Below are positions 33,933 to 43,019 of a stretch of 64,000 nucleotides of DNA, in pieces. Every line of letters starts with the position of its first letter. Positions within the stretch are counted from its first letter, which is position 1. Position numbers and translations under genes: made by a program. The DNA is from JANXXV01 sp038230275 (lineage in GTDB: Bacteria; Acidobacteriota; Terriglobia; Bryobacterales; Bryobacteraceae): contig JBBRNO010000023.1 in the NCBI GenBank assembly GCA_038230275.1, forward strand, positions 1 to 64,000. The letters are read 5' to 3'. Below the pieces are notes generated by a model. It saw nothing but the letters and a program-made list of their open reading frames with translations. It was not told the origin of the DNA and did not search any database.

Positions 33933-36256
33933 AAGCGGTCGGCCAGCCACTGCCTCACGAGAGTGCTCGCGGTCATGTCACCGGCGAGGCGCTGTACACG
34001 GACGATCTGCTGCTACGCTTCCCTGGAATTCTGCACGCATGGCCAGTGATGGCTCCGCACGCCCATGCGGAAGTGCTCTCCGTCGATTGTGCGCCGGCGC
34101 TCGACGTCCCTGGCGTGATAACGGCGATTACCGCGGCCGACGTGCCCGCCGGCGGCGAAGGCGACACCGGTCCCAATCGTCATGACGAGCCGCTGTTTCC
34201 ATCCGAGGTCCTGTTCCACAGGCAACCCATCGCCTGGATACTGGCCGAAACTCTGGAAGCCGCGCGTCAAGGCGCCGGGTGGGTTAGCGCAGTCTATCGC
34301 GAGTTACCGGCCGTGCTTACGATCGAAGATGCTATCGAAACCGGAAGCTATCACTCCGCGCCATTGCGGCTGGTGCGCGGAGATGCGGCCGGGGCGTTGG
34401 CACAAAGTTCGAACCGATTGCAGGGGGAACTTCGGATCGGCGGGCAGGAACATTTCTACCTGGAAACGCAGTGCGCCATCGCCTGGCTGGATGAAACCGG
34501 CGGTGTGGCTTTGCACTCGTCCACGCAGCACCCCAGTGAAACGCAGGAAATTGTGTCGCGCGTACTCGGCCGTCCACGGCACGAAATCACCGTGGAATGT
34601 TTGCGCATGGGCGGCGCCTTTGGCGGTAAGGAAGTGCAAGCGAATACCTGGGCCGCCATCGCCGCTCTGGGCGCAGTGAAAACAGGAAGGCCCGTGCGGG
34701 TGCGGCTCCCCCGCCGCCTGGACATGGTGCTCACCGGCAAGCGGCATCCGTTTCTCGCCAGGTTCGATGCGGGGTTCAACGGCGCGGGCGTGCTGCAAGC
34801 CGTAGAGCTTTCTCTCTACGCCGACGCAGGCTGGAGTCTGGATCTCTCTGAGCCGATCCTGTGGCGCGCCCTGTTCCACTCGGACAATTGCTATTTTGTC
34901 GGTGCCATGGCCTTGACCGGTTACGTGGCGAAGACGCACAAAACGTCACAGACGGCTTTTCGTGGTTTCGGAGGCCCGCAGGGGATGGTTGTGATTGAGG
35001 ATATCCTCGATCGCATCGCCCGCACCTTGCATCTTCCGCCGGAAACTGTCCGCCGCCGCAACTTTTATCAGGAAGGCCAGAGCACTCACTACGGTCAGCC
35101 GGTGAAAGACGCCGCGCGAATTTCCAGAATCTGGAACGAACTTCTCGACACCAGTTCGTTCGTTGAACGCCGCCGCACGATCGCGGTGTTCAACGCCCAG
35201 CACAAACATCGCAAGCGCGGCATCGCTATCACCCCAGCGAAATTCGGCATCTCATTCACAGCCACTGCATTCAATCAGGCCGGCGCGCTGGTGTTGATCT
35301 ATCGCGATGGCAGCGTGCAGGTGAACCATGGCGGCACGGAGATGGGCCAGGGCTTGCATACCAAAATCCGCCAAATCAGCGCGCAGAGCCTGGGCGTCCC
35401 ATTGACATCCATTCGCGTGATGCCGACGCGCACCGATAAAGTGCCGAACACGTCCGCCACCGCTGCATCATCGGGAAGCGATCTCAACGGCGCCGCAGTG
35501 GTGGACGCCTGTAATAAGATTCGAGAAACCTTGCTGCCCGTCGCCGCTTCGCTGCTGGAATGCCAAGCGGATGCCGTACTCTTCGAGAATGGCTGGGCTC
35601 ACGCTGGGAATCGGTCAATCGAGTTTGTGAAAGTGATTGAAGCCGCGTATCGCCAGCGGCTGCCGCTGTTCGCGCACGGCTATTACCGCACGCCTGAGAT
35701 CCACTACAATCCCACAACCGGGCAAGGCCGACCCTTCTACTACTTTGCCTACGGAGCCGCGGTTGCCGAAGTGGAGCTCGACGGCTTCACCGGCGACACG
35801 CAAATTCTGCGAGTGGACATTTTGGAAGATGCAGGCAATTCGTTATCGCCGATTGTTGATCTCGGTCAAATCGAAGGAGGCTTCCTGCAGGGCGCAGGTT
35901 GGCTCACGCTGGAAGAGCTGGTTTGGGATAAGCAAGGTAAACTGGCCACCAATAGTGCCTCCACCTATAAACTGCCGTCCTGGTCGGAACTGCCTCCGGT
36001 CTTTCATGTTCGTCTATTGGAGCGTGCGGCCGAGCCGGGCGTAGTGTTTGGCAGCAAGGCCGTGGGCGAACCACCACTGATGCTGGCCATCTCCGTTCGC
36101 GAAGCCATTCGAGATGCCGTCGCAGCTTTTGGCGCCGGCGGAATCGTGGAATTGGAAGCGCCCTCTACACCGGAACGAATTTTCTTTGCCATCGAACGTG
36201 CGCGTCCCCGGCCGCTGGCCAACGCGCGCCCGAAAGCAGAAGCGGTCCAAAGATGA
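33929..36256 (+). CDS. xdhB: Xanthine dehydrogenase, molybdopterin subunit
   Basis: The 775-residue Mo-binding subunit oxidises hypoxanthine/xanthine to urate. Key segments visible are GGQEHFYLET (Mo-cofactor/substrate region), GGAFGGKE, QTAFRGFGGPQ (substrate-orienting Arg), NHGGTEMGQGLHTK, and the catalytic glutamate in VGEPPLMLA near the C-terminus. The presence of both the Arg and the Glu supports a true purine-oxidising enzyme rather than a generic aldehyde oxidase. It overlaps both neighbours by ATGA. No XdhC-type chaperone gene lies in the window. Confidence 0.95.
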   Translation: MKAVGQPLPHESARGHVTGEALYTDDLLLRFPGILHAWPVMAPHAHAEVLSVDCAPALDVPGVITAITAADVPAGGEGDTGPNRHDEPLFPSEVLFHRQPIAWILAETLEAARQGAGWVSAVYRELPAVLTIEDAIETGSYHSAPLRLVRGDAAGALAQSSNRLQGELRIGGQEHFYLETQCAIAWLDETGGVALHSSTQHPSETQEIVSRVLGRPRHEITVECLRMGGAFGGKEVQANTWAAIAALGAVKTGRPVRVRLPRRLDMVLTGKRHPFLARFDAGFNGAGVLQAVELSLYADAGWSLDLSEPILWRALFHSDNCYFVGAMALTGYVAKTHKTSQTAFRGFGGPQGMVVIEDILDRIARTLHLPPETVRRRNFYQEGQSTHYGQPVKDAARISRIWNELLDTSSFVERRRTIAVFNAQHKHRKRGIAITPAKFGISFTATAFNQAGALVLIYRDGSVQVNHGGTEMGQGLHTKIRQISAQSLGVPLTSIRVMPTRTDKVPNTSATAASSGSDLNGAAVVDACNKIRETLLPVAASLLECQADAVLFENGWAHAGNRSIEFVKVIEAAYRQRLPLFAHGYYRTPEIHYNPTTGQGRPFYYFAYGAAVAEVELDGFTGDTQILRVDILEDAGNSLSPIVDLGQIEGGFLQGAGWLTLEELVWDKQGKLATNSASTYKLPSWSELPPVFHVRLLERAAEPGVVFGSKAVGEPPLMLAISVREAIRDAVAAFGAGGIVELEAPSTPERIFFAIERARPRPLANARPKAEAVQR

Positions 36257-36750
36257 ACCTCATCAGAATTAACCAACTGGACCAAAAGCATTTCGTCGAC
36301 GCGTTCGGCTGGCTTTTTGAGCATTCCCCCTGGGTGGCTGAGCGCGCCTGGAAAGCTCTCCCTTTTTCAAGTTTGGAATCTTTACACCAGGCCATGACAA
36401 GCGTTGTACACGGGGCCGCAAGCGACGAGCAACTGGGATTGATATGCGCGCATCCGGACCTGGGCGCACGTGCCAAAATGACGGATACCTCCGCCGGCGA
36501 ACAGGCTGGTGCGGGCCTCGACCGGCTGACACCGGACGAATACAACCGGCTCCAGTCTCTCAACGCAGCCTACCGGCAGAAGTTCGGCTTTCCGTTCATC
36601 TATGCCGTGAAGGGCGCAGGTAAGCACGACATTCTGCGCGCGCTCGAACTGCGCCTTGCTTCCGGCGCAGCCGCGGAGCGCGAGACCGCGCTACAACAGA
36701 TTGGGCGTATCGCCTGGTTTCGCCTAACCTCAATTCAGGAGCCTAAATGA
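36253..36750 (+). CDS. uraD: 2-oxo-4-hydroxy-4-carboxy-5-ureidoimidazoline (OHCU) decarboxylase
   Basis: The 165-residue all-helical enzyme gives stereospecific conversion of OHCU to S-allantoin. Motifs are SPWVAERAW, AHPDLGARAKM (containing the catalytic His), SAGEQAGAGLDRL and NAAYRQKFGFPFIYAVKG, all highly typical. It is stand-alone here, whereas in Bacillus it is fused to uricase. It is coupled by ATGA overlaps to xdhB and uricase. Confidence 0.95.
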   Translation: MNLIRINQLDQKHFVDAFGWLFEHSPWVAERAWKALPFSSLESLHQAMTSVVHGAASDEQLGLICAHPDLGARAKMTDTSAGEQAGAGLDRLTPDEYNRLQSLNAAYRQKFGFPFIYAVKGAGKHDILRALELRLASGAAAERETALQQIGRIAWFRLTSIQEPK

Positions 36751-37610
36751 ATACATTTGCAAGCGGACCAAAACGGAACTACTACGGCAAGGGCGACGTC
36801 GTAGTCTATCGCTTGAATCGCGATGGGAAGACTCCGCCAGGCAAAAGCCCCGTCTTCGGCGCAAACGTTCTGATGCTACTCTATGGCGATTCTTTCTGGC
36901 CCACCTATACCACCGGCGACAACACCGGCTTGGTTGCCACGGATTCCATGAAGAACTTCATCCAGCGTGAGACCATGAACTTTTCAGGTTACGATCTGGA
37001 ATCGTTCTGCCACTTCCTGGCCCGCAAGTTCCTGCACACCTACCCTCAAACCGAGGGCATTCAAGTCTCCGCCAGCGAGATTCCCTATCAAGGCCTGTTG
37101 GATGGAGGCGTTGCCTTCGCGCCTGCTGGACCCGGCCACGCCACCGCCCGCGTAGAAATGCAGCGCTCCGGCGATGCGTTAACCACTACCGAAATTCGCT
37201 CCGGCATCAGCGGCCTGCGTCTCCTTCGCCTCGGCGGCAGTGCCTTTCATGGCTTTGTTCGCGATGAATACACAACCCTTCCGGATATCGTTAATCGCCC
37301 GCTGCACATGTGGCTCGATCTCGATTGGTCCTACACAACAGCAGACGCCGCCTTTCAAGACGGCGCCATCGTAGCCGCGGTTCGTAAGATGGTGTACGAA
37401 GTCTTTCAAGGCTTCGAATCGGGAAGCATCCAGCAGGTGATTTATCAACTGGGTATGCGCATGCTTGCGGACATTGCTGCCTTGGCCGAGATCCGGCTGG
37501 AGGCGAACAATCGCACTTGGGACACGGTGGTCGAATCCGGCCAGCACCTCGGCGTCTATTCGGATCCCCGCCCTCCCTACGGATGCCTCGGACTGACATT
37601 GCGGCGATAG
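36747..37610 (+). CDS. uox: Urate oxidase (uricase)
   Basis: The 287-residue cofactor-free uricase has the two-T-fold-domain architecture. Motifs are YGKGDVVVYRL (catalytic Lys/Thr network region), DNTGLVATDSMKN, GFVRDEYTTLPD (Arg for urate), and NNRTWDTVVE. It oxidises urate to 5-hydroxyisourate with O2, giving H2O2. A flavin-dependent HpxO/FAD type is excluded by these motifs. The C-terminus lacks a peroxisomal-like SKL, as expected for bacteria. One base separates it from hiuH. Confidence 0.96.
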   Translation: MNTFASGPKRNYYGKGDVVVYRLNRDGKTPPGKSPVFGANVLMLLYGDSFWPTYTTGDNTGLVATDSMKNFIQRETMNFSGYDLESFCHFLARKFLHTYPQTEGIQVSASEIPYQGLLDGGVAFAPAGPGHATARVEMQRSGDALTTTEIRSGISGLRLLRLGGSAFHGFVRDEYTTLPDIVNRPLHMWLDLDWSYTTADAAFQDGAIVAAVRKMVYEVFQGFESGSIQQVIYQLGMRMLADIAALAEIRLEANNRTWDTVVESGQHLGVYSDPRPPYGCLGLTLRR

Positions 37611-37611
37611 T

Positions 37612-37953
37612 ATGGCGCACCTATCCACTCACGTTCTCGACATGACCCTGGGCCGGCCCGCGGCGAACTTGACGATCAATCTCTATTACGCCGGGCAGCA
37701 CTTGAAGACAGTTTCCACCAATGAAGACGGTCGTGTCGCCGATCCTTTGCTCTCCGGCGACACCATCCAGACTGGCATTTACGAATTGGTATTCCACGCC
37801 GGAGCATACTTTCGCGGCCGCGGCCATCCACTTACCGATCCGCCGTTTCTTGACGAAGTAGTCATCCGTTTTGGAATCGCCGACGCAGCAGGCCGCTACC
37901 ACGTCCCGCTGCTACTTTCGCCTTACGGCTACAGCACGTACCGGGGCTCGTGA
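37612..37953 (+). CDS. hiuH: 5-Hydroxyisourate hydrolase (transthyretin-like protein)
   Basis: The 113-residue protein starts at the conserved LSTHVLD (catalytic His) and ends in the diagnostic YRGS tetrapeptide. YHVPLLLSPYGYSTYRGS carries the other active-site residues; only tetrameric enzymes with this end hydrolyse HIU rather than bind thyroid hormone. There is no signal peptide, so it is cytoplasmic. The next gene's ATG follows the stop directly. Confidence 0.96.
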   Translation: MAHLSTHVLDMTLGRPAANLTINLYYAGQHLKTVSTNEDGRVADPLLSGDTIQTGIYELVFHAGAYFRGRGHPLTDPPFLDEVVIRFGIADAAGRYHVPLLLSPYGYSTYRGS

Positions 37954-39165
37954 ATGAACGTTATTGAACGATGCCGCTTTCTGGCAGGCATGAGTGAAGA
38001 CCCCGGCAACCTCACCCGCACCTTCCTCTCGCCGCCAACTCGCGAAGTCCACCGGCACCTCGGTGATTGGATGAGATCCGCCGGCATGACCGTTTCCACT
38101 GATGCCGCCGGCAATCTGCGCGGCTTCTATGCAGCACTCAACCCAGGTGCGCCGCGCCTGCTGATCGGCTCCCACATCGATACCGTTCCCAACGCCGGCG
38201 CCTTTGACGGACCTCTGGGCGTCACACTCGGCATCGCGCTAGTAGAAGCTCTAGCCGGGCGCCGGCTCCCGTTCGGCATCGAAGTGATCGCATTTTCCGA
38301 GGAAGAGGGTGTGCGCTTCGGCATCCCTTTCATCGGCAGCCGGGCGCTGGTCAATGCCGTTGATCGAAGCTTGCTGGCCACCGCGGATAAGCTTGGAATC
38401 ACCGTGGAACAGGCGATTCGAAATTTCGGACTCGATCCGGACAAACTTCCCGAAGCCGTTATACAGCCAAAAGAAATCCTGGGCTATGTCGAATTTCATA
38501 TTGAGCAAGGCCCAGTGCTGGAAAGCCTTGCGCTGCCGGTAGGAATCGTTACCGCCATCGCCGGACAGAGCCGTCTCGACGTAGTGTTCCGCGGCATGGC
38601 AAATCATGCCGGAACTACGCCTATGCATCTTCGCCGCGACGCACTTTCAGCGGCTGCCCATTGGATCACAATGGTCGAACGGGAGGCGCGCACGGCGCCG
38701 CATCTGGTAGCCACAGTGGGATCAATCGAAGCCTTTCCCGGTGCCGGAAACGTGATTGCCGGAGAAGTCCGCATGAGCCTGGATGTACGCCACGAAGACG
38801 ACGACGTTCGCCGGGGCGCTCTGAGCCGCATGCTGGCTGGCGCGCAACAACTCGGCGCGGAACGCAATATCGAAGTCGACTGGAAGCAACGGCTCGACCA
38901 AGCCTCCATTGCCTGTGGTTCCGCTCTCGTGGCGACGCTTGAAAAAGCGGTAGCAGCCGCCGGACTGCCTGTACACCGCATGGTGAGCGGCGCCGGTCAC
39001 GATGCCATGGTGCTCGCGGGGTGGGTCCCGGCGGCAATGCTGTTTGTTCGCTCCCCCGGCGCCATCAGCCACCACCCGGATGAGTCTGTTTTGCCGGACG
39101 ATGTGGAAGCGGCGCTGCACGCGGGCCTGCAGTTCTTACATCTTTTGGAGGCGCACCATGCCTGA
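37954..39165 (+). CDS. allC: Allantoate amidohydrolase (M20 family)
   Basis: The 403-residue binuclear metalloenzyme converts allantoate to S-ureidoglycine, CO2 and NH3. Motifs are LLIGSHIDTVPNAGAFDGPL (metal His/Asp), AFSEEEGVRFGIPFIGSR (metal Glu), EFHIEQGPVLE, NHAGTTPM (dimer-domain) and the late ligand SHHPDE. Similarity is to the true allantoate branch rather than the ureidoglycolate branch encoded three genes downstream. It overlaps allantoinase by 8 bp. Confidence 0.92.
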   Translation: MNVIERCRFLAGMSEDPGNLTRTFLSPPTREVHRHLGDWMRSAGMTVSTDAAGNLRGFYAALNPGAPRLLIGSHIDTVPNAGAFDGPLGVTLGIALVEALAGRRLPFGIEVIAFSEEEGVRFGIPFIGSRALVNAVDRSLLATADKLGITVEQAIRNFGLDPDKLPEAVIQPKEILGYVEFHIEQGPVLESLALPVGIVTAIAGQSRLDVVFRGMANHAGTTPMHLRRDALSAAAHWITMVEREARTAPHLVATVGSIEAFPGAGNVIAGEVRMSLDVRHEDDDVRRGALSRMLAGAQQLGAERNIEVDWKQRLDQASIACGSALVATLEKAVAAAGLPVHRMVSGAGHDAMVLAGWVPAAMLFVRSPGAISHHPDESVLPDDVEAALHAGLQFLHLLEAHHA

Positions 39166-40504
39166 CATGGTCATTCGCGGTGGACAAATCGTAACGCACG
39201 AAGGCGTTACCAAATCCGATATCGCCATTGAGGACGGCCGCTTCTCCGCCGTAGGTCCTGAATTGCCGTCGTGCCCGCAAGAGATTGACGCTGCCGGCAT
39301 CACTATATTCCCCGGCTTGATTGACGTTCATTTACACTTCAACGAACCGGGCAGAACCGACTGGGAGGGTATCTCCACCGGAAGCCGCGCGCTCGCGGCA
39401 GGGGGCGGAACACTCTTCTTTGACATGCCATTGAATTCCTCGCCGTGCACCCTCAACGGCGAGAGCTTCGACCTCAAGCGCCACGCTATGGAACAATCTT
39501 CCATCACGGACTTCGGACTGTGGGGTGGTCTGGTCCCAGGAAATCTCAACGAGTTGGATGAACTCGCTGGCCGCGGCATCATCGGCGTCAAGGCCTTCAT
39601 GTCCGATTCAGGCCTGCCTGAGTTTCCGCGTGCGGATGACCTGACCCTCTATGACGGAATGTGCGTTGCCGCGCGCCACGGTCTGCCGGTGGCGGTCCAC
39701 GCTGAGAGCGAAGAGTTAACCAAGGCTCTGTCCGCGCGCATTCGTCAAGCGGGTGGCAGCGGTGTTCGCGATTACCTCAATTCACGGCCGGTACTCGCCG
39801 AACTCGAAGCCATCCAACGTGCGGCGTTGCTGGCCAAAGAATCAGGCGCCCGCCTTCACATCGTGCATGTAAGTTCCGGCAGAGGAGTGGCACTGGCCGC
39901 TCAACTGCGCGCAACGGGAATCAATCTCACCATTGAAACCTGCCCTCACTATCTATTCTTTACCGGGGACGACATGGAACGCCTGGGAGCGGTGGCCAAG
40001 TGTTCACCACCATTGCGTCCCGACGCCGAACGCGAATCACTCTGGCTGGCGTTGATGCAGGGCGAAATCGACATCGTGGCATCTGATCACTCCCCATCGT
40101 CACCAGACCTCAAGAACGATCCTGACTTCTTCCGCGTCTGGGGCGGCATCGCGGGCGTACAGTCCACGCTTGCCGTTCTGCTGCAGGCAGGCCACAACCA
40201 ACGGGGTCTGCCCCTTCCGAAAATCGCAGAGTTAACCTCGGCTGCACCGGCAAAACGATTCCGCATCGCTAACAAGGGCCACATCCAAACGGGTTTCGAC
40301 GCCGACTGCCTATTGGTGGATCTGAAATCATCCTTCCAACTGGAAGCGGACCAGCTATTCACACGCCATCCGCTGAGTCCATACTTAGGATCGTCCTTCC
40401 GCGGCAAGATCAGGCGGACCATCTCTCGCGGTGAAACCATTTTTCAGGACGGAAAGATCACGTCGTCAAGGCCAGGCCGCATGGTAAGTCCCCATCAGGA
40501 GTAA
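39158..40504 (+). CDS. allB: Allantoinase
   Basis: This 448-residue cyclic amidohydrolase opens S-allantoin to allantoate. Seen are the metal motif DVHLHFNEPGRTDWEG (near residue 60), the carboxylated lysine in GVKAFMSDSG, HAESEE, IVHVSSGRG and the catalytic Asp in ASDHSPS. The EPGRTDWEG variant is specific to allantoinases versus dihydropyrimidinases. ATG 39158 has GGAGG upstream; the track upstream to 39002 is inside allC. Confidence 0.95.
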   Translation: MPDMVIRGGQIVTHEGVTKSDIAIEDGRFSAVGPELPSCPQEIDAAGITIFPGLIDVHLHFNEPGRTDWEGISTGSRALAAGGGTLFFDMPLNSSPCTLNGESFDLKRHAMEQSSITDFGLWGGLVPGNLNELDELAGRGIIGVKAFMSDSGLPEFPRADDLTLYDGMCVAARHGLPVAVHAESEELTKALSARIRQAGGSGVRDYLNSRPVLAELEAIQRAALLAKESGARLHIVHVSSGRGVALAAQLRATGINLTIETCPHYLFFTGDDMERLGAVAKCSPPLRPDAERESLWLALMQGEIDIVASDHSPSSPDLKNDPDFFRVWGGIAGVQSTLAVLLQAGHNQRGLPLPKIAELTSAAPAKRFRIANKGHIQTGFDADCLLVDLKSSFQLEADQLFTRHPLSPYLGSSFRGKIRRTISRGETIFQDGKITSSRPGRMVSPHQE

Positions 40505-40505
40505 T

Positions 40506-41252
40506 ATGCAAAGACTAGGACACACCCGCAGTTCTTCCCAGGCGGACCACGCCTTGTGGACACCGGACACCTTCGTTCGTGCCCCCTTGCCGGGCATGAA
40601 GAACGCGACCGCCATCGTGCATGCTGCTCCGGCGATGGGCGCGTCATTCACCGAATACTCCGCGGAGTTCGAAGCCAACGGCTGTCTCGGACCGGCCCTT
40701 GCGCAGCGCTTCCTCTATGTGCTCGACGGAGAACTCCATCTCAGCAGCGGGAAGAGAAAGCACGTCCTGAAGAAGGGCGGATACGCTTATGTGCCACACG
40801 GCATCAACAATAGCGTTATCGCTGCAACGGCAAGCCGCGCCGTTGTCATCGAAAAGCCTTACCAGGAATGGAACGGCTCTCCCGCACCGAAGGTTCTGGT
40901 AGGGGAGGAAGCACGCGTTCCCGGCCATCCATTGATGGGCGATGAAACAGTACAGGTTGGAACGTTGCTTCCGGCGGACTTCGCCATGGACTGCGCCGTC
41001 AACACAATGACCTTTCAGCCGGGGGCCACGCTTCCCATGGTGGAAATTCACGTGATGGAGCACGGCCTGCTGATGCTGGAAGGCGGCGGCATCTATCGCC
41101 TGGGCGAGTGCTGGTATCCGGTAACCGCCGGCGACTTCATCTGGATGGGCCCGTATTGCCCGCAGTGGTTCGGCGCATTAGGCAAAGTGCCCGCAAAATA
41201 TCTCATCTACAAAGATTGGAACCGCCATCCACTCGCCGGAACAGACCTTTGA
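40506..41252 (+). CDS. allE: (S)-ureidoglycine aminohydrolase
   Basis: The 248-residue bicupin converts S-ureidoglycine to S-ureidoglycolate and ammonia. The N-terminus resembles plant UGLYAH/bacterial YlbA (HALWTPDTFVRAPLPGMKNA), and the C-terminal cupin has the Mn-binding set in EIHVMEHGLLMLEGGG. It ends with 'WFGALGKVPAKYLIYKDWNR', also typical. It starts 1 bp after allantoinase. Its presence, with two M20 enzymes, defines a plant-style ureide path. Confidence 0.93.
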   Translation: MQRLGHTRSSSQADHALWTPDTFVRAPLPGMKNATAIVHAAPAMGASFTEYSAEFEANGCLGPALAQRFLYVLDGELHLSSGKRKHVLKKGGYAYVPHGINNSVIAATASRAVVIEKPYQEWNGSPAPKVLVGEEARVPGHPLMGDETVQVGTLLPADFAMDCAVNTMTFQPGATLPMVEIHVMEHGLLMLEGGGIYRLGECWYPVTAGDFIWMGPYCPQWFGALGKVPAKYLIYKDWNRHPLAGTDL

Positions 41253-42499
41253 GTCTGACTGTTAATCAAGAACGCCTGATGGCGGAACTGGATCGTCTGG
41301 CCGGCTTTTCCGATGTACCCGCCCCCGCGGTAACGCGTGTGGTCTTCTCCCCGGTGGATCTGGAGGCGCGCGCCTACTTCAAGCAACTTTGCACTGACGC
41401 TGGCTTCCACGTTCGCGAGGACGCCGTGGGCAACACATTCGCCCGCTGGGCCGGCGCCGACCCCAACTTGCCGCTGGTCGGCACGGGTTCCCATATTGAC
41501 GCCATCCCGCACTCCGGCCGCTATGACGGCACCGTAGGCGTTCTCGGTGGCTTGGAAGCCATGCGCGCGCTCAACGAAAGTGGTTTCCAACCGCTCCGTT
41601 CCATCGAGCTGCTGCTCTTCACCTCAGAGGAACCCACTCGCTTCGGCATCGGATGTCTGGGCAGCCGCCTGCTCTCTGGGAATTTGGATGCATCCGCAGG
41701 GGAGAAGCTGAAGGACCGGGAAGGATCGACGCTCAATGAAGTTCGTGCCCTTGCCGGATTTAACGGCCCGCTGGAAAGCGTGCGGCTCGCGCCAGGGTAC
41801 TATCACGCCTTCGCCGAACTGCACATTGAGCAGGGGCCTCTTCTGGAACGCCGGCAAATTCCATTGGGTGTTGTCACGGCAATCGCGGCGCCGGCAAGCC
41901 TTCGCATCATCATAGAGGGTGAGGGTGGACATGCCGGAGCCGTACTCATGCCAGATCGGCGCGACGCATTTTCAGGCGCCGCGGAAATCAGCTTAGCACT
42001 GGAAGCCGCCGCGCGCTCCACCGGTTCCACGGACACCGTGGCCACCGTAGGCACGTGCGATGTTTTCCCGGGCGCGGTAAATAGCATTCCGTCGAAGGTG
42101 ACACTTGGCGTAGATGTTCGCGACATTGATCTCCCCCGCAGAGATGCCGTGCTCCAAACTTTGGCGGAAGTTTGCGAACGGGTAGCCGGCCAACGCCAGC
42201 TGAAAGTTCAAACCGAAATCGTAAACATGGATGCCCCCGCATTCTGCGCATCGTCCGTAGTAGACGCCTTGGTCGAATCTTGTATGGACCGGAAGATTCC
42301 TTTTGACCGGATGGTAAGTCGCGCCTACCACGATTCGTTGTTCATTTCCCGTATCGCCCCAACGGCAATGCTCTTCATTCCGTGCCGAAACGGAGTGAGC
42401 CACCGGCCTGATGAATTCGCATCGGCTGAAGATATCGCCCGGGGATCGATGGTGTTGGCGACAGCCTTAGAGAGCCTTGCGGGCACTGCCCCTCGCTGA
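41249..42499 (+). CDS. uah: Ureidoglycolate amidohydrolase (M20 family, plant UAH-like)
   Basis: The ~416-residue M20 amidohydrolase is distinct from AllC and closely like plant UAH: DAVGNTFARWAG, GTGSHIDAIPHSGRYDGTVG (metal site), LFTSEEPTRFGIGCLGSRLL and AELHIEQGPLLE. It hydrolyses S-ureidoglycolate to glyoxylate, CO2 and two NH3, so the operon releases all purine nitrogen as ammonia. The likely start is TTG 41249 overlapping the previous stop (TTGA); ATG 41279 is the alternative. It is the last gene of the operon. Confidence 0.88.
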   Translation: MSLTVNQERLMAELDRLAGFSDVPAPAVTRVVFSPVDLEARAYFKQLCTDAGFHVREDAVGNTFARWAGADPNLPLVGTGSHIDAIPHSGRYDGTVGVLGGLEAMRALNESGFQPLRSIELLLFTSEEPTRFGIGCLGSRLLSGNLDASAGEKLKDREGSTLNEVRALAGFNGPLESVRLAPGYYHAFAELHIEQGPLLERRQIPLGVVTAIAAPASLRIIIEGEGGHAGAVLMPDRRDAFSGAAEISLALEAAARSTGSTDTVATVGTCDVFPGAVNSIPSKVTLGVDVRDIDLPRRDAVLQTLAEVCERVAGQRQLKVQTEIVNMDAPAFCASSVVDALVESCMDRKIPFDRMVSRAYHDSLFISRIAPTAMLFIPCRNGVSHRPDEFASAEDIARGSMVLATALESLAGTAPR

Positions 42500-42756
42500 T
42501 AGTGCACGGCTCGATTTGCCCGTGTTCTGCACCCAAAACCCCGCGTCCCCAATACTAAGAATGCCGGGATTACTTGGCCACTTCGTCCGATGGCCGCCGT
42601 TGGCCCCATTCGCGTCACACTCCGCGACACGATGCAGTGCGCAGGACCAAGCCGCTCCATGCGCAATTTCGGAGGCTTCACGGAGATTACGGCCACCCGA
42701 ACCGGCGGCGACCGCGAAAGAGTAGATAAGCGGGCTATCCGGCTCGTCCTGGTATA
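42500..42756. other. Non-assigned stretch between purine operon and decayed esterase-like gene
   Basis: All three forward frames and two reverse frames are partly open here because of the high GC. A + strand frame from the ATG near 42591 (about 55 codons, ending in a tag near 42756) has gene-like codon use but no recognisable similarity and no ribosome site. I see no supported gene. Confidence 0.3.
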
Positions 42757-43007
42757 GCGCTCCAGCCGCACTTCGTCTTTCACCAGCAAGCCGATGGGTT
42801 CGCGAGGCTTCGAAGGCAGCAGCCCCATCACCTGTTGCATACTGGCGCGCAGGCGCGCCACGCATTGCAGCCATTCACCTGAGTGCGCACGGGCCGTTTC
42901 CTGCCGGCCGCATCAATGAAGAAGAGCAGATTCCGCTTGTAAAAGGGCGCTTCCACCGCGGCGGCAACTGCTGCAATTCCCCCGCCCAGAAAGGTGCGTC
43001 GGTTCAT
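42757..43007 (-). pseudogene. Tat-leader esterase-like gene remnant (acetylxylan esterase/dienelactone hydrolase type N-terminus)
   Basis: From ATG 43007 the frame encodes a twin-arginine-like leader (MNRRTFLGGGIAAVAAAVEA) and 'FIDAAGRKRPVRT'. It then shifts near 42,880 to another frame reading EWLQCVARLRASMQQVMGLL and LLVKDEVRLERYTRT, which is the usual N-terminal sequence of acidobacterial/planctomycete secreted esterases (M..VMG.LP....E.V....Y.R). The catalytic alpha/beta-hydrolase body is missing. It follows the secreted gene at 43020 by 13 bp, suggesting a former operon. The exact lower boundary is uncertain. Confidence 0.5.
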
Positions 43008-43019
43008 TGCCAGCTCTTC

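Noticed and set aside
41108..41248. Upstream extension of the ureidoglycolate amidohydrolase frame
   Set aside because: It lies inside the ureidoglycine aminohydrolase gene; the M20 similarity begins only after 41249.
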